64,000 nucleotides of DNA from Halosegnis longus (GTDB lineage: Archaea > Halobacteriota > Halobacteria > Halobacteriales > Haloarculaceae). Under the pieces are notes generated by a model. The model saw only the letters and a list, made by a program, of their open reading frames with translations, ran no database searches and was not told the DNA's origin. Position 1 is the first letter of the stretch; the number at the start of each line of letters is the position of its first letter. The stretch is from the NCBI RefSeq assembly GCF_009663395.1, contig NZ_QKNW01000001.1:2232001-2296000 (forward strand), read 5' to 3'. Made by a program: the position numbers and the translations under genes. Of this stretch, positions 44,104-52,233 are shown in pieces.

Positions 44104-45260
44104 CCGGAGACGCCGGCCTCCTCCATCAGGTCGAGGGTCGTCTCCAAATCGGACAGCTCGGAGAGGTCGATCTCCGGCGGATTCAGCTCGCTGACCAGCG
44201 GCAGGTCACCGACCGGCTGAACGCCGTCGATCATCGGGTACGCGAAGCTCCGGGTCGCGAAGAACTCCTGTGCTTCCGCCGTGAGCAGGTGGCGGATGAA
44301 CAGGTCGGCGAGGTCGGCGTTGTCGGTCCCCTGAATCCGGGTCGCGCCGGCGACGTTGACGAGCGCACCGGCGTCACCCTCCGTGAACGCGAGGTCGATC
44401 GGCGCGTCCGGGCGCTGGTTTTGCACGCGCAGCGCGTAGTAGTGGTTCGCGAATCCGGCGTTGAGGGCACCGTCAGCCACCTGCTGGGAGACGACGTACT
44501 CGTTGCCGTAGCGTTCGGTGCCGGCCTCGCGCATGTCGACGAGCCACTGACGGGTGGCGTCCTCGCCGCGCAGCAGTCGCATCGCCGTGATGAACGACTT
44601 GAACGCGCCGTAGGTCGGTGCCCAGCCCATCGTTCCCTGAAGCGCCGGCGTGTTCGGGAAGTCGGCGACCTTGTTCGGGATGTCGTCTTCCGACAGCTCG
44701 TTCGTGTTGTACGGAATCGCGCGAGCACGGCCGGCGATTCCAACCCACGCGTTGTCCGGGCCGGTGAACGAATCCGGAACCGGACTCGTCACCTCCTCGG
44801 GGAGCGACTCGACCGCGTCGTTTTGGGTGACGTACGCGAGCGAACTCGCGTCGATGGACCAGAACACGTCGGCGCGCGAGGCCCCGCTGTTGACTTCCTC
44901 GACAATCTGTTGTGCGAGCGTCGAGGAGGTGTTCGTCGTCGGCAGAACGGTGAACTCGGGGTACGCCTGCTCGAGAATCTCGACGAACTCGCGGTAGATA
45001 CCGCCTTCGCCGCCGCCGAGATACAGGCTCAACTCGCCCGAGAGGTTCGGGAGGTCGTTGATGGAGGTGCCCTCCGGCTGCGGGCGACCTTCGACGATAG
45101 AGCCGGAGCCGCGAAGCTGCGTGAGCGCGGGCACTTCGACCTGCTGTGACGGGTTCCCTTCGTCGCTGTCGCCGCCGAGCAGATTGTTACAGCCAGCCAA
45201 CCCAGCAGTCACCGCGGTACCGAGACCGGCGAGATACCGGCGTCGGGTCGAGTCGTTCAT
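44100..45260 (-). CDS. Iron(III) ABC transporter substrate-binding lipoprotein
   Basis: A 386-residue binding protein with a Tat signal and lipobox: STRRRYLAGLGTAVTAGLAGC, so the Cys is lipid-anchored outside the membrane. The mature protein is a class II periplasmic-binding fold of the FbpA/FutA family (LSLYLGGGEGGIYREFVEILEQAYPEFTV, RADVFWSIDASSLAYV, YNTNELSEDDIPNKVADF). The start at 45260 is chosen for its signal peptide. A TTTAGGGTCCCCAAAA element (operator-like) overlaps the promoter just upstream. It opens the operon binding protein - permease - GT39 - Tat protein - ATPase. Confidence 0.92.
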   Translation of the reverse strand: MNDSTRRRYLAGLGTAVTAGLAGCNNLLGGDSDEGNPSQQVEVPALTQLRGSGSIVEGRPQPEGTSINDLPNLSGELSLYLGGGEGGIYREFVEILEQAYPEFTVLPTTNTSSTLAQQIVEEVNSGASRADVFWSIDASSLAYVTQNDAVESLPEEVTSPVPDSFTGPDNAWVGIAGRARAIPYNTNELSEDDIPNKVADFPNTPALQGTMGWAPTYGAFKSFITAMRLLRGEDATRQWLVDMREAGTERYGNEYVVSQQVADGALNAGFANHYYALRVQNQRPDAPIDLAFTEGDAGALVNVAGATRIQGTDNADLADLFIRHLLTAEAQEFFATRSFAYPMIDGVQPVGDLPLVSELNPPEIDLSELSDLETTLDLMEEAGVSG

Positions 45261-45266
45261 ATCTGC

Positions 45267-45282
45267 TTTTGGGGACCCTAAA
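45267..45282. promoter_or_regulatory. Iron box-like operator before the binding-protein gene
   Basis: TTTTGGGGACCCTAAA matches TTTAGG-N4-CCTAAA with one mismatch (T for A at position 4). It ends seven bases before the ATG of the iron-binding lipoprotein and so overlaps the initiation region. The same palindrome occurs twice at 46481-46523. The TTAGG...CCTAA arms recall bacterial DtxR/IdeR boxes, and haloarchaea have DtxR-family iron regulators. Confidence 0.6.
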
Positions 45283-45306
45283 TCGGAAAACCGTGTCGGT
45301 TCACGC

Positions 45307-46467
45307 TCAGTCATCGGCGGCCACCTCCGGGGTGCGGCGACCGTCGGCTTCGAGCGCGTCGAGGGTTGCGAGCCAATCGCGCATGTGTTCGCCGACGAAG
45401 TTGAGGAACTCGCCGTTGGTCCACTGGTCGTACTCCGTGGTAGCGAGTCGGTCTGCCATCGCGGCGAACGCTTCGCGGTAGCTCTCGGCGTCGGCTCCGA
45501 CGGCGTCGACTTCTTCCCAGACGTGTTCGTTGAGTTCCAGCGCCGGCACCTCGTTGTTGAGGTCGTCGAACGTCGAGCGGGGAGCCTTGTTGTGTTCACA
45601 CAGCGGCGTCCCCGTCAGCACGCTGTCGCCGAGGATGTCTGCCGCGCGCTTGAGGAAGACGCCCGACCAGATGTCGTCGAACCGGCCCACGTCCCACTCG
45701 TTGTCGTCCATCGGCAACTGGTAGAAGGCCGGGACGACGCGCCGGCGGAAGGCGAGATTCATCGAGCAGACGGTGAGGTAGTTGTCCTCGGCGGCGACGA
45801 AGTCCTCGCCGTAGTCGTCGGCGTCGAGTCGGGTCTGTGCCAACCCTTCGAGGTCGCCGTCCATCAGGATGCGGACGGCGTCGAGGTCGGGGACGTTCGT
45901 CCACAGCCCCTGTGAGGCGACGACTTCGCCCTCCGTGAGTTCCGTCGTCGACTCCGCGACCGTCTCGTCCATCGCGGCGTAGGGGTAGCCGCGCGGGTAG
46001 AGGTCGTGGTCGTCGACGTTCTGATAGAGGACGTTCACCCACTGCTCGTCGGAACTGACCTCTCGAATCTCGCCAGACCGGTCGAGGTTCTCGTAGTGGC
46101 CGCCGAAGAAGTCGGTGTCGTGGGGAAGCGTGTCGTCGTCGATGAAGAAGCCGAACTCGAAGTCGCCCTCCCACATGTAGAGGAGACCGAAGGAGGTCTC
46201 GGCGTGGGAGGCGGCCGGGACGACGTGGCCGTAGTCGCTCATGCCGTGGTCGTCGTACCACTGCTCGCGGTCGCTGCCGTCGTACACGGCACCCTCCACG
46301 TCGAGGTCGTCCAACATCGCCTCCATCGCGTCGGTGTCGCAGAACTCCTCGGTGACGAGCAGGAAGAACAGTCGGTCCGCGTGGCCGTGCTCGCGGGCGT
46401 TCGCCACGTACTCGCGGATACACTCCCACTCTCGAATCGTCGGGACGATTACGCAGGTGTCCGTCAT
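45307..46467 (-). CDS. Reversibly glycosylated polypeptide/alpha-glucan-protein synthase-like protein
   Basis: A 386-residue protein resembling the RGP/UPTG family (GT75-like), known in plants as UDP-arabinopyranose mutase or self-glycosylating proteins. TCVIVPTIREWECIREYV is the nucleotide-sugar loop, FEFGFFIDDDTLPHDTDFFGGHYENL has the DDD metal site, and NLAFRRRVVPAFYQLPMDDNEWDVGRFDDIWSGVFLK is the conserved C-terminal block. Cytoplasmic, function in archaea untested. It starts next to the two iron-box palindromes and ends 46 bases before the binding-protein gene, so it is probably iron-controlled. Confidence 0.8.
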   Translation of the reverse strand: MTDTCVIVPTIREWECIREYVANAREHGHADRLFFLLVTEEFCDTDAMEAMLDDLDVEGAVYDGSDREQWYDDHGMSDYGHVVPAASHAETSFGLLYMWEGDFEFGFFIDDDTLPHDTDFFGGHYENLDRSGEIREVSSDEQWVNVLYQNVDDHDLYPRGYPYAAMDETVAESTTELTEGEVVASQGLWTNVPDLDAVRILMDGDLEGLAQTRLDADDYGEDFVAAEDNYLTVCSMNLAFRRRVVPAFYQLPMDDNEWDVGRFDDIWSGVFLKRAADILGDSVLTGTPLCEHNKAPRSTFDDLNNEVPALELNEHVWEEVDAVGADAESYREAFAAMADRLATTEYDQWTNGEFLNFVGEHMRDWLATLDALEADGRRTPEVAADD

Positions 46468-46480
46468 ACCCGATAGGTGG

Positions 46481-46496
46481 TTTAGGCCTTCCTAAA
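46481..46496. promoter_or_regulatory. Perfect iron box-like palindrome 1
   Basis: TTTAGG-CCTT-CCTAAA, a perfect 6-bp inverted repeat with a 4-base centre. It is 14 bases upstream of the ATG of the glycosyltransferase-like gene (46467, minus strand), where it covers the TATA region, and between that gene and the divergent MFS gene. Together with box 2 it probably binds an iron-dependent repressor controlling both directions. Confidence 0.65.
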
Positions 46497-46507
46497 GCGT
46501 GTCGATG

Positions 46508-46523
46508 TTTAGGTATCCCTAAT
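46508..46523. promoter_or_regulatory. Iron box-like palindrome 2
   Basis: TTTAGG-TATC-CCTAAT, one mismatch at the last base from the same consensus. Its centre is 27 bases from that of palindrome 1, and it lies 40 bases before the GTG of the MFS gene, so it could cover that gene's TATA box. Spacing of 27 is not a whole number of helical turns, so the two may act separately on opposite promoters. Confidence 0.6.
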
Positions 46524-46563
46524 AGTTCTGAACAGACGGGTTCAAGCCCGCCCGCCGGCGCGT

Positions 46564-47733
46564 GTGAGTGTGACCGAAGAACGACTGGTCGGCGGCTACA
46601 GCGGTCGTCTGCTGCTCGCGATTTCCGTCGGCTGGGCATTCATCCAGGCCGGACGGCTCGTGGTCTCACCGTTGCTCCCGGAGATCAGCGGCCAGTTCGG
46701 ACTCTCGCCGACCGAAGAAGGGCTGACCGTCACGACCATCTGGTTCGTCTACGCCTGTCTCCAGTATCCGAGCGGGCGGCTGTCGGACGTGCTCACCCGC
46801 ACCACGCTGCTCGTCGCCGGGCTCTGTGTCATCGCGGTCGGCTTCCTCGTCTTTGCGGGCGCACCCACGTATCTCGTCGTACTGGTCGGAGCCGTGCTCG
46901 TCGGCTTCGGCGCGGGGCTGTATCCGACCCCCGCACGCGGACTCGTCTCCGACCTCTACGTCGAGCGCCGCGGACAGGCGTTCGGGCTTCACACCGCCTC
47001 CGGCGACGTTGGCGGTGTCATCGCGGCCGGGCTCGCCGTAGCGACCCTCGCCGTCGCCTCGTGGCGCGGAGCCTTTCTCCCGGTTGCAGTCGTCCTCCTG
47101 TCTGTCGCGCTCGCCTTACACGTGTGGAGCCGCGAGGGATATCACGTCGAATCGGTCGACCTCGAGGTCCGCGCGACCGCACGCCGACTGCTCGGAGACC
47201 CGGGCACCCGCCGGCTGATACTGGCGTACGCGCTGTACGCGTTCACGTGGCAGGCCGCGACCGGACTCCTCCCGACGTTTCTCCGGCGGTCGAAGTCGTT
47301 CTCGCCGGCCATCGCGACCGCGAGCTTCGGGACGCTGTTCGTCGTCGGCGCGGTCGTGAAGCCCGTCGCCGGCGGCTTGGGCGACCGGGTCAGACGCGAC
47401 CGGCTCGCACCGGCCGCACTCCTACTCGCTGCGGTCGCGCTCACCGGCGTCGTCCTCGCGTCGAGTGAGCTCGCCGTGACGGTCGGCGTCGTCGTCTTCG
47501 CAGCCGGGCTGATGTCGTATCCGCCGGTGATGCAGGCGTATCTGATGGACACCTTCCCGACCGAGAGCATGGCCGGCGACCTCGGCGGGATGCGTTCACT
47601 CTACATCGGACTCGGCTCGCTCGGCCCGACGGCCGTGGGGTTCGTCGCCGGGCGAGCCGACTACGCGGTCGCGTTCGCCGGCCTCGCCGGCTGTCTGCTC
47701 GTCGCCGTCGCGCTCATCCTCACCGGCGAGTAG
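46564..47733 (+). CDS. MFS transporter in the iron-box intergenic region
   Basis: A 389-residue major facilitator with about twelve helices; motif A appears as YPSGRLSDVLTRTTLL and again as GGLGDRVRRDRLA. The gene starts with GTG at 46564, 40 bases from an iron-box palindrome, and is divergent from the glycosyltransferase-like gene. In an iron-controlled setting it may export a siderophore or metal chelate, or take up one, but no siderophore synthesis genes are in the window. Followed by the thiolase gene on the same strand. Confidence 0.85.
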   Translation: MSVTEERLVGGYSGRLLLAISVGWAFIQAGRLVVSPLLPEISGQFGLSPTEEGLTVTTIWFVYACLQYPSGRLSDVLTRTTLLVAGLCVIAVGFLVFAGAPTYLVVLVGAVLVGFGAGLYPTPARGLVSDLYVERRGQAFGLHTASGDVGGVIAAGLAVATLAVASWRGAFLPVAVVLLSVALALHVWSREGYHVESVDLEVRATARRLLGDPGTRRLILAYALYAFTWQAATGLLPTFLRRSKSFSPAIATASFGTLFVVGAVVKPVAGGLGDRVRRDRLAPAALLLAAVALTGVVLASSELAVTVGVVVFAAGLMSYPPVMQAYLMDTFPTESMAGDLGGMRSLYIGLGSLGPTAVGFVAGRADYAVAFAGLAGCLLVAVALILTGE

Positions 47734-47775
47734 GCCGACCCGAAACGTTAGGACACGTCCACGAGAGTGGCCGGT

Positions 47776-48930
47776 ATGACCGACGTAGCGATTATCGGCG
47801 CGTCGATGACGCAGTTCGGCGAGCGCGACGGCTGGGTGTGTGACCTCCTCGCCGAGGCCGCGACGGCGTGTCTCGACGACACCGGCGTCCGTGCCGACGC
47901 GCTCGACCACCTGTACGTCTCGAACATGGCCAGCGGCGAGTTCGAGGGCCAGACCGGCGTCCCGAACGCACTGGCCCACGACATCGGCGCGCTCGGTGCC
48001 TACACGCAACGCGTCGACCAGACCTCCTCCTCGGGCGGCGCGGGCATCTACGCGGCGTGGCAGTCGATTGCCTCGGGCGCGAGCGACCTCACACTGCTCG
48101 TCGGGGGCGAGAAGATGACCCACCGGACGACCGGCGAGGCGACCGACGTGATCGCCTCGCTCACCCACCCGCACGAGTACAAACACGGCGTCACGCTCCC
48201 CTCGTTTGCGGGGCTGACCGCACGCGCGTATCTCGACCAGTACGACGCCCCGCGGGAGGCGCTCGCCGAGGTCGCCGTCAAGAACCACGCCAACGGCGTC
48301 GACAACCCACACGCGCAGTTCCGCAAGGAAATCAACCGCGAAACCGCACTCGACTCGCCGCTCGTTGCCGACCCGCTCCGGCTGTACGACTTCTGTCCGA
48401 TTACCGACGGCTCCGCCGCACTCCTGTTTTGTCCCGTCGACGTGGCGAGAGAATACACCGACGACTACGTGCGCGTTGCGGGCGTCGCGGGCGCGACCGA
48501 CACCCACGTCGTCCACGAGCGCCCGGACCCGACGACGATGAACGGCGTCGTGAAATCCGGCGAACGCGCCTTCGAGCAGGCCGGTCTCTCACCCGAGGAC
48601 GTGGACGTAGCAGAGCTTCACGACATGTTCACCATCCTCGAATTTCTCCAGTACGAGGACCTCGGTTTCGCAGAGAAGGGCCACGCGTGGGAGGACGCGA
48701 TGGACGGGACGACCGCCCGCGACGGCGACCTGCCCATCAACACCTCCGGCGGACTCAAGTCGAAGGGCCATCCGCTCGGTGCGTCGGGCGTCGCACAGGG
48801 GTACGAGATATACAAACAGCTCGTGGGTGAGGCCGGAGATCGGCAGGTCGACGCCGAGGTGGGACTCGCGTGTAACGTCGGCGGCTTCGGGAACTGCGTC
48901 ACGACGGCCATCTTCGAGGTGGGCGCATGA
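47776..48930 (+). CDS. Thiolase-family protein with Ser in place of the catalytic Cys (BktB alpha-like)
   Basis: A 384-residue thiolase of the archaeal/SCP2-like type. The usual active-site Cys is replaced: residues 80-90 read VDQTSSSGGAG, putting Ser84 where C-A-S-G has its Cys. The histidine loops KSKGHPLGASG and ELHDMFTILE, and the C-terminal CNVGGFGNCVTTA are kept. A Haloferax mediterranei beta-ketothiolase (BktB) is known to use a Ser-His-His triad with an OB-fold second subunit, and the DUF35 gene overlaps here by four bases, fitting that pair. It would condense acyl-CoA units or cleave 3-ketoacyl-CoA. The ATG at 47776 matches family starts. Confidence 0.85.
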   Translation: MTDVAIIGASMTQFGERDGWVCDLLAEAATACLDDTGVRADALDHLYVSNMASGEFEGQTGVPNALAHDIGALGAYTQRVDQTSSSGGAGIYAAWQSIASGASDLTLLVGGEKMTHRTTGEATDVIASLTHPHEYKHGVTLPSFAGLTARAYLDQYDAPREALAEVAVKNHANGVDNPHAQFRKEINRETALDSPLVADPLRLYDFCPITDGSAALLFCPVDVAREYTDDYVRVAGVAGATDTHVVHERPDPTTMNGVVKSGERAFEQAGLSPEDVDVAELHDMFTILEFLQYEDLGFAEKGHAWEDAMDGTTARDGDLPINTSGGLKSKGHPLGASGVAQGYEIYKQLVGEAGDRQVDAEVGLACNVGGFGNCVTTAIFEVGA

Positions 48931-49280
48931 GCCTCGACGCCGGCCGCTGTCCGAACGGCCACCTCTCGTGTCCCCCGCATCCACGGTGTCCGGAGTGTGG
49001 CGAGCCACAGTCCGAGACGGTCGACCTCGCCGACGAAACGGCGACGGTCGTGACCTGGACGACCTCCTACGCCACGCCGCCGGGCGTTCGCGAGCCGAAC
49101 ACGCTCGCTATCGTCGAGTTCGAGGCGTACGACGTGCGGCTGCTCGGGCAGGTGGACGGCGACGTAGAGATCGGCGACACTGTCGAGGCGACCTACACGG
49201 AAGAGCTCCGGGACCCCGAGGCGGGAATTCGCGAGCCGGCGAGTCAGGCGTGGGACGGCTACCGGTTCTCGCCGTCGTAG
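48927..49280 (+). CDS. DUF35 OB-fold zinc-ribbon protein, thiolase partner
   Basis: A 117-residue protein with an N-terminal zinc ribbon (RCPNGHLSCPPHPRCPECG) and a C-terminal OB-fold (TATVVTWTTSYATPPG ... YDVRLLGQVDGDVEIGDTVEATY). Such proteins form fixed complexes with thiolases and can channel acyl-CoA. Its ATG overlaps the thiolase TGA (ATGA), typical of this pair. The 3' end overlaps the convergent acidic helical gene by 22 bases. Confidence 0.9.
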   Translation: MSLDAGRCPNGHLSCPPHPRCPECGEPQSETVDLADETATVVTWTTSYATPPGVREPNTLAIVEFEAYDVRLLGQVDGDVEIGDTVEATYTEELRDPEAGIREPASQAWDGYRFSPS

Positions 49281-49840
49281 TCGTCGAACACCGTCCGCTC
49301 GTCGGCGACCTCGTCGCGAATCGTCTCCAGTTCGTCCTCGACGTCGATATCGGTCCCGTTCTCGTCGTTCACAGTCGCGTCGGTGACTGGTATCTGTACC
49401 CCGTCCTCGACGGGCGTCGGCCCGGACTCGTCGCCCCCGTCTGTCCCCTCGGCCGGGATGCGCCCGTCGACGCGGTCGCGAATCTCGGCGCGGAGGTCAC
49501 GCACTTCCTGGAGCAGTTCGCGCGCCTCGGGGTCGGTCGGGTCACCCCGAACCGCGGCGGTCACGTCCTCGACGGCGCGGTCGACGGTCTCGACGGCGGC
49601 CTCGCGGCGCGCTCGTGCGCGGGCGGTCGTCTCCTCCGTGCCCTGAAGCAGTCGAATCGCGCCCGCGAGCGCCTCCAGCGCCCGGATGTTGGCTTCCAGG
49701 CCGGCAATCGCCGTCGGGATGGCGTACCGCTCGGTGAACTGGAGCACCCCGTCGCTCGCGTCCGCGCGGTCGCGAAGCTCGCGGAGCCGGTCGGCGAGTT
49801 CACGCACGGTCGGCGAGAGGTCCTCGTCGGCGTCGCTCAT
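49259..49840 (-). CDS. Conserved haloarchaeal helical acidic protein
   Basis: A 193-residue protein without a named function. Residues 1-115 are strongly helical with heptad-like Leu/Ala spacing (RELADRLRELRDRADAS, LEANIRALEALAGAIRLLQG, ARARREAAVETVDRAVEDV) and could form a coiled coil or bundle; the last 70 are acidic and low complexity. The start at 49840 is the first one followed by protein-like sequence. Located between the nitrilase-family gene (54 bases upstream) and the thiolase partner; no functional link is visible. Confidence 0.72.
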   Translation of the reverse strand: MSDADEDLSPTVRELADRLRELRDRADASDGVLQFTERYAIPTAIAGLEANIRALEALAGAIRLLQGTEETTARARARREAAVETVDRAVEDVTAAVRGDPTDPEARELLQEVRDLRAEIRDRVDGRIPAEGTDGGDESGPTPVEDGVQIPVTDATVNDENGTDIDVEDELETIRDEVADERTVFDDYDGENR

Positions 49841-49893
49841 GGCCGAGGGTTGGGCGAGCAGGACCAAAGGTCCGCCGTTGGTTCGAGACCCCG

Positions 49894-50667
49894 TCACTCG
49901 GAGCCGACGGAGACGCCGACGATGTCGCGCTGGGACTCCAGCACGTCCGCGTCGAGGGTTCGGACGAGCGTGCCCGGTTCGTATGCGAGCTCGCCGGCGA
50001 CGACGCCGTCGGGTCTGACGACCAGCGAGCGCCCGGCGTACTCGCTCACGCGAGCGTCCGGCACGTCCTTGCGACCGGTCCGCCCGCAGGCGACGACCCA
50101 GCGAACCCCGTCGAGTGCGCGGGCGCGGGCGAGCAGCCGCCAGTTCGCGGCGTGGGTCGCCGGCCACGCGCCCGGAACGAACAGCGCGTCGACGCCGGCA
50201 TCGAGGAGGGCCGTGCTCTCGTGGACGAAATTCAAGTCATAGCAGGTGAGCAGTCCCGTGCGACCGGCGGGGGTGTCGACGACCACCCGCTCCTCGCCGG
50301 GCGTGAGCCACGCCGACTCGCTGCCCCAGAGGTGTCGCTTCCGGTACGGCGTCAGGTCACCGTCCGGGGTGACGTACGCGAGCGTGTTGTGGTAGTCGTC
50401 GCCCCGCTGCTCGATACAGCCGACGAGGAGGGCGGTGTCGGTTTCGCCCGCGTGTGCGCGCAGTCGGTCGAAGACCGGTCCGCCGAGGTCGAGCGCGACG
50501 GATTCGCTGCGGTCGTCAGCGACGAAGCCGGTGAGCGCGTACTCGGGAAAGACGGCCACGTCGACGCGGTCGGGGAGGGCGGCGAGTCGGTCGACCACGG
50601 TCGCGACGTTCGTCTCCGGGGCGAGGTCGGCCACCTCGATTTGGCAGGCGGCGACGGTCGGGTCCAT
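49894..50667 (-). CDS. Carbon-nitrogen hydrolase (nitrilase/omega-amidase family)
   Basis: A 257-residue nitrilase-superfamily amidase. The Glu-Lys-Cys triad is visible: Glu42 in AVFPEYALTG, Lys110 in PYRKRHLW, and Cys142 in LLTCYDLNFVHES. Length and motifs suit omega-amidase or branch-5/10 amidases that hydrolyse small amides; substrate unknown. It is upstream of the acidic helical protein gene on the same strand and divergent from a small membrane-protein gene. Confidence 0.9.
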   Translation of the reverse strand: MDPTVAACQIEVADLAPETNVATVVDRLAALPDRVDVAVFPEYALTGFVADDRSESVALDLGGPVFDRLRAHAGETDTALLVGCIEQRGDDYHNTLAYVTPDGDLTPYRKRHLWGSESAWLTPGEERVVVDTPAGRTGLLTCYDLNFVHESTALLDAGVDALFVPGAWPATHAANWRLLARARALDGVRWVVACGRTGRKDVPDARVSEYAGRSLVVRPDGVVAGELAYEPGTLVRTLDADVLESQRDIVGVSVGSE

Positions 50668-50734
50668 GCGTCGGCTGTCGGCGGCGTCGGCTTAGTCCCC
50701 GTGAAGTTATGTCGCGGCTGTTCGTACGTCCGAT

Positions 50735-50941
50735 ATGGCAGAAGTGTACGCACTGGCGTGGGCTGGACTGAAGTGGAGCTACGACGAGTACGGCGTGAAG
50801 GGCGCGGCCGCGTTCCTCGTCGCTGGACTGCTCGCCTACTATCTCGTGATGGAGCGGTTCCGCGAGACGTTCGAAGACGTCGACGTGGACACCGACGCGG
50901 TCGCGAAGGCGCTGCCCGACGACGTGACGGACGCGGCCTAA
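50735..50941 (+). CDS. Small single-pass membrane protein
   Basis: A 68-residue protein with one hydrophobic helix, KGAAAFLVAGLLAYYLVMERF, and an acidic C-terminal tail (DVDVDTDAVAKALPDDVTDAA). No family recognised. Third-position GC is high and the start has a GAAGTTATG box about 28 bases before it, so I consider it a real gene. Converges with the next gene with a four-base overlap. Confidence 0.65.
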   Translation: MAEVYALAWAGLKWSYDEYGVKGAAAFLVAGLLAYYLVMERFRETFEDVDVDTDAVAKALPDDVTDAA

Positions 50942-51300
50942 CGGCGCAACACCATCGCGTCGTAGCCGTCGAAGTTCGACCCGTCGACGACGCGGCGCGC
51001 CTGCGCGTCGTGGACCGATTTTATCGCCCGAAGCTCCGTGTCCGACAGCGATAGCTGTTGGCCGAACTCCGTCCAAATCGACGACTCGACGGCGAGCAGA
51101 TAGGCGTCGGCAGTTCGCTCGACCAGCGGCTCGTAGGGGAGAAACCGCCGCCACTCCATCACCAACTCGTCGATGCCGGGGGTGGTGGCGGCGTGGTCGT
51201 GGTGGTCGACGAGTCGCTCTCGGAGGGTCACAGCGTCGAGTCCAGCCTCGGCCGCGGCCTGCTCGATGAGGTCGTCGTCGAACGGCGTGAGTGGGTCCAT
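50938..51300 (-). CDS. Conserved hypothetical protein
   Basis: A 120-residue soluble, mostly helical protein (DDDLIEQAAAEAGLDAVTLRERLVDHHDHA..., VERTADAYLLAVESSIWTEFGQQLSLSDTELRAIKSVHDAQARRV). Evenly spread hydrophobic residues and strong third-position GC indicate a genuine gene. I do not recognise a family. It is divergent from the MaoC gene 80 bases away and ends over the small membrane-protein gene. Confidence 0.68.
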   Translation of the reverse strand: MDPLTPFDDDLIEQAAAEAGLDAVTLRERLVDHHDHAATTPGIDELVMEWRRFLPYEPLVERTADAYLLAVESSIWTEFGQQLSLSDTELRAIKSVHDAQARRVVDGSNFDGYDAMVLRR

Positions 51301-51379
51301 ACCCTCGGTAGGCGAGCCGTCAGGTTGTGCGTTTCGTCGCTGCCGACACCGTTAGGTGCGTGACAAGAGAGGGGTGTGT

Positions 51380-51817
51380 ATGCAGTACTTCGAGGACATG
51401 ACGGAGGGTGACGTGCGCGAGTTCGGCGAGTACACGATGACCCGCGAGGAGATTCTGGAGTTCGCGAACCAGTACGACCCGCAGCCGTTCCACACCGACG
51501 AGGAGGCGGCAAAGGAGTCGCAGTTCGGCGGACTCATCGCGTCGGGCTGGCACACCGCCTCGGCATGTATGCGGATGCTCGTCGACAATCACCTCTCAGA
51601 GTCGGCGAGCGCCGGAGCACGCGGGATTCGCGAACTGAAGTGGATTCGTCCGGTTCGGCCCGGGGACACGCTCACCTGTGAGTCGGAGGTCATCGAGACG
51701 GACCCCGGCGAGGGGCCGGTCGGGACCGTGACGAGTCGGCTGACCGGCTTCGTCGACGGGGAGCCGGTCGTCCAGTGGACGGCGGAGGCGATGTTTGAGA
51801 AGAGAGAGGCCGAGTGA
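51380..51817 (+). CDS. MaoC-family acyl-CoA dehydratase
   Basis: A 145-residue single hot-dog domain. The (R)-hydratase signature is in FANQYDPQPFHTDEEAAKESQFGGLIASGWHT, with catalytic Asp and His; WIRPVRPGDTLTCESEV is the second conserved block. It hydrates 2-enoyl-CoA to 3-hydroxyacyl-CoA, in fatty acid or polyhydroxyalkanoate metabolism. It fits with the thiolase, acyl-CoA dehydrogenase and ligase elsewhere in the window, though each is transcribed separately. Confidence 0.9.
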   Translation: MQYFEDMTEGDVREFGEYTMTREEILEFANQYDPQPFHTDEEAAKESQFGGLIASGWHTASACMRMLVDNHLSESASAGARGIRELKWIRPVRPGDTLTCESEVIETDPGEGPVGTVTSRLTGFVDGEPVVQWTAEAMFEKREAE

Positions 51818-51899
51818 AGCGAGGCCTCCCGGAGCGGGAGCGAGCAACGCGAGCGACGAAACCGAAAGTTTGGGTAGCGACGGGAAACGGTGAGAACGC

Positions 51900-52202
51900 A
51901 TGGACGAACAAGCCCGCGTCGGACGGTTCATCGACGAGCACGACCTCTCGTGTCCGCCGGCGTACCGACTGCTCGACCTCTCGGCCGAGGTCGGTGAACT
52001 GGCCGCGGACGCGACCGCTTCGAGCGACTACGGCGCGAATCCGGACGCGCTGTCGGTGAAGCAGGACGAACTCGGCGACGCGCTGTTCGCGCTGCTCGCG
52101 CTGTGTGAAGAGTTAGACGTGGACGCCAGGGAGGCTCTCGACACGTCGATACAAAAGTACGAGCGACGGCTCACCGAGCGGGGGGACGCGGGAAGTCAGT
52201 AG
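51900..52202 (+). CDS. MazG-like nucleotide pyrophosphohydrolase
   Basis: A 100-residue protein of the all-alpha NTP-PPase (MazG) type. LDLSAEVGELAAD and KQDELGDALFALLALCEEL supply the ExxE and ExxD metal ligands. These house-cleaning enzymes hydrolyse non-canonical NTPs to NMP and pyrophosphate. A GAAAGTTTGGG box lies about 30 bases before the ATG. The YbaK gene follows 31 bases later on the same strand. Confidence 0.87.
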   Translation: MDEQARVGRFIDEHDLSCPPAYRLLDLSAEVGELAADATASSDYGANPDALSVKQDELGDALFALLALCEELDVDAREALDTSIQKYERRLTERGDAGSQ

Positions 52203-52233
52203 CTACAAGCCGGCGGCGATAGAGCGGCGTGGT

